From: Muraenolepis orangiensis
Lineage: Eukaryota; Chordata; Actinopteri; Gadiformes; Muraenolepididae
Direction of reading: 5' to 3'
NCBI GenBank assembly: GCA_027704905.1
Contig: JANIIK010000679.1
Coordinates: 1 to 64,000, forward strand
Length of the DNA stretch: 64,000 nt
Shown here: positions 63,562 to 64,000 of the stretch, in pieces
Numbering within the stretch: position 1 is the stretch's first letter
Layout of the letters: each line of letters opens with the position of its first letter
Position numbers and translations under genes: made by a program
The notes under the pieces: model-generated
Told to the model about the DNA's origin: nothing
The model's database searches: none
Seen by the model: only the letters and a program-made list of their open reading frames with translations

Positions 63562-64000
63562 TAAGACGAGAGAGTTTTGGCTGGAGAGTGCGTGCGGACC
63601 TGTCGGTTAGATAACAGGCGTGTGCAAGTCCTGCATCTGTATGATACAACTGTGTAAAATGATACCGGGCGCTGTAATCACTCATGTAACTCCCTCTCAT
63701 GCAATGATGACAGCTATGCGTTCTTTATGATACTGGTAGGATTTATTCAAATCCAGACCGTGAGAACTGTGAAACACACACATGAAATACAATAAATCAC
63801 AGATCAAACAATAACAACATACATCCATATTATTTCTACTTCGTCTCTTAGTGTCACATGTCTTTACAATATTGTTAACCAAAATGAACTTAACCTACAA
63901 AACACATTAAATCCTTCTGCAATAATAATAACAATAAACTCACTTAGCAAACATTTCGTTAGCACTTTAGCTACCTGGCTTGAGCTTACACACAGCTAAC
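63562..64000. other. Window end, nothing recognised
   Basis: After a poly-G tract (63531-63547) the sequence has no recognised coding region or repeat. Confidence 0.5.

Larger units (their letters stand above)
62634..64000 (+). mobile_element. Second hAT element, inserted in the first and running off the window
   Basis: CAGTGGCGTTTTCTCCCGGA begins exactly where the transposase frame breaks after NGVQA. Downstream there is GAGGCCAGCCGAATGAGCTT as subterminal sequence and a second TTF transposase start. The right end would lie outside the window or is not recognisable, so the nesting is inferred. Confidence 0.6.

Overview
The window looks like a teleost fish chromosome segment. The evidence is its dense mix of young CR1/L2/Rex-type LINEs, many hAT transposons with 8-bp target duplications, a gag-pol-env endogenous retrovirus, BEL/Pao and RTE-like fragments, and abundant CA/GA/AAT microsatellites. 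Nearly all coding sequence belongs to mobile elements. The one host-type gene I can reconstruct is a four-exon LRAT-domain gene of the PLAAT/HRASLS type on the minus strand. It is present twice, and simple ORF calling misses most of it.

Layout. (1) 1-335: unique edge with a possible LTR end. (2) 336-19178: copy A of a large duplication. It holds the PLAAT-like gene (610-2459), a full-length LINE (2765-5981), hAT elements (6540-8435, 8679-9690, 9721-10039), a three-level nested hAT (12128-13758), a 1.2-kb TIR element (14333-15533), coiled-coil ORFs and a 5'-truncated antisense LINE (16545-18469). (3) 19179-41386: one provirus on the minus strand with LTRs at 19179-19932 and 40813-41386. Its interior holds gag, pro-pol and env plus later insertions: a BEL integrase fragment, an old integrase fragment, an L2 LINE, and a 4.7-kb leader filled with minisatellites. 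(4) 41387-41945: LTR-like spacer. (5) 41946-54603: copy B of the duplication, nearly identical to A but lacking the LINE and two hATs. (6) 54277-58967: a hAT element with a decayed transposase, a 33-bp minisatellite grown inside the reading frame, and another hAT nested near its 3' end. (7) 59399-64000: a diverged paralogous unit, an RTE-like LINE tail, a foldback element and two hAT transposase genes, one apparently inserted in the other.

Most interesting points. The retroviral envelope carries what reads as an immunoglobulin V-type domain at the N-terminus of its surface subunit. The PLAAT-like gene has a hydrophobic C-terminal tail encoded by a minisatellite, 110 codons in copy A and 63 in copy B. 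Copies A and B differ by clean transposon insertions and the provirus interrupts copy A. This may be a real recent tandem duplication or two haplotypes assembled in series. The provirus is defective in gag, pol and env and its flanks do not match.

Limits: identities were judged by eye, family names come from motif recognition without database searches, and gene models from splice signals lack transcript support.
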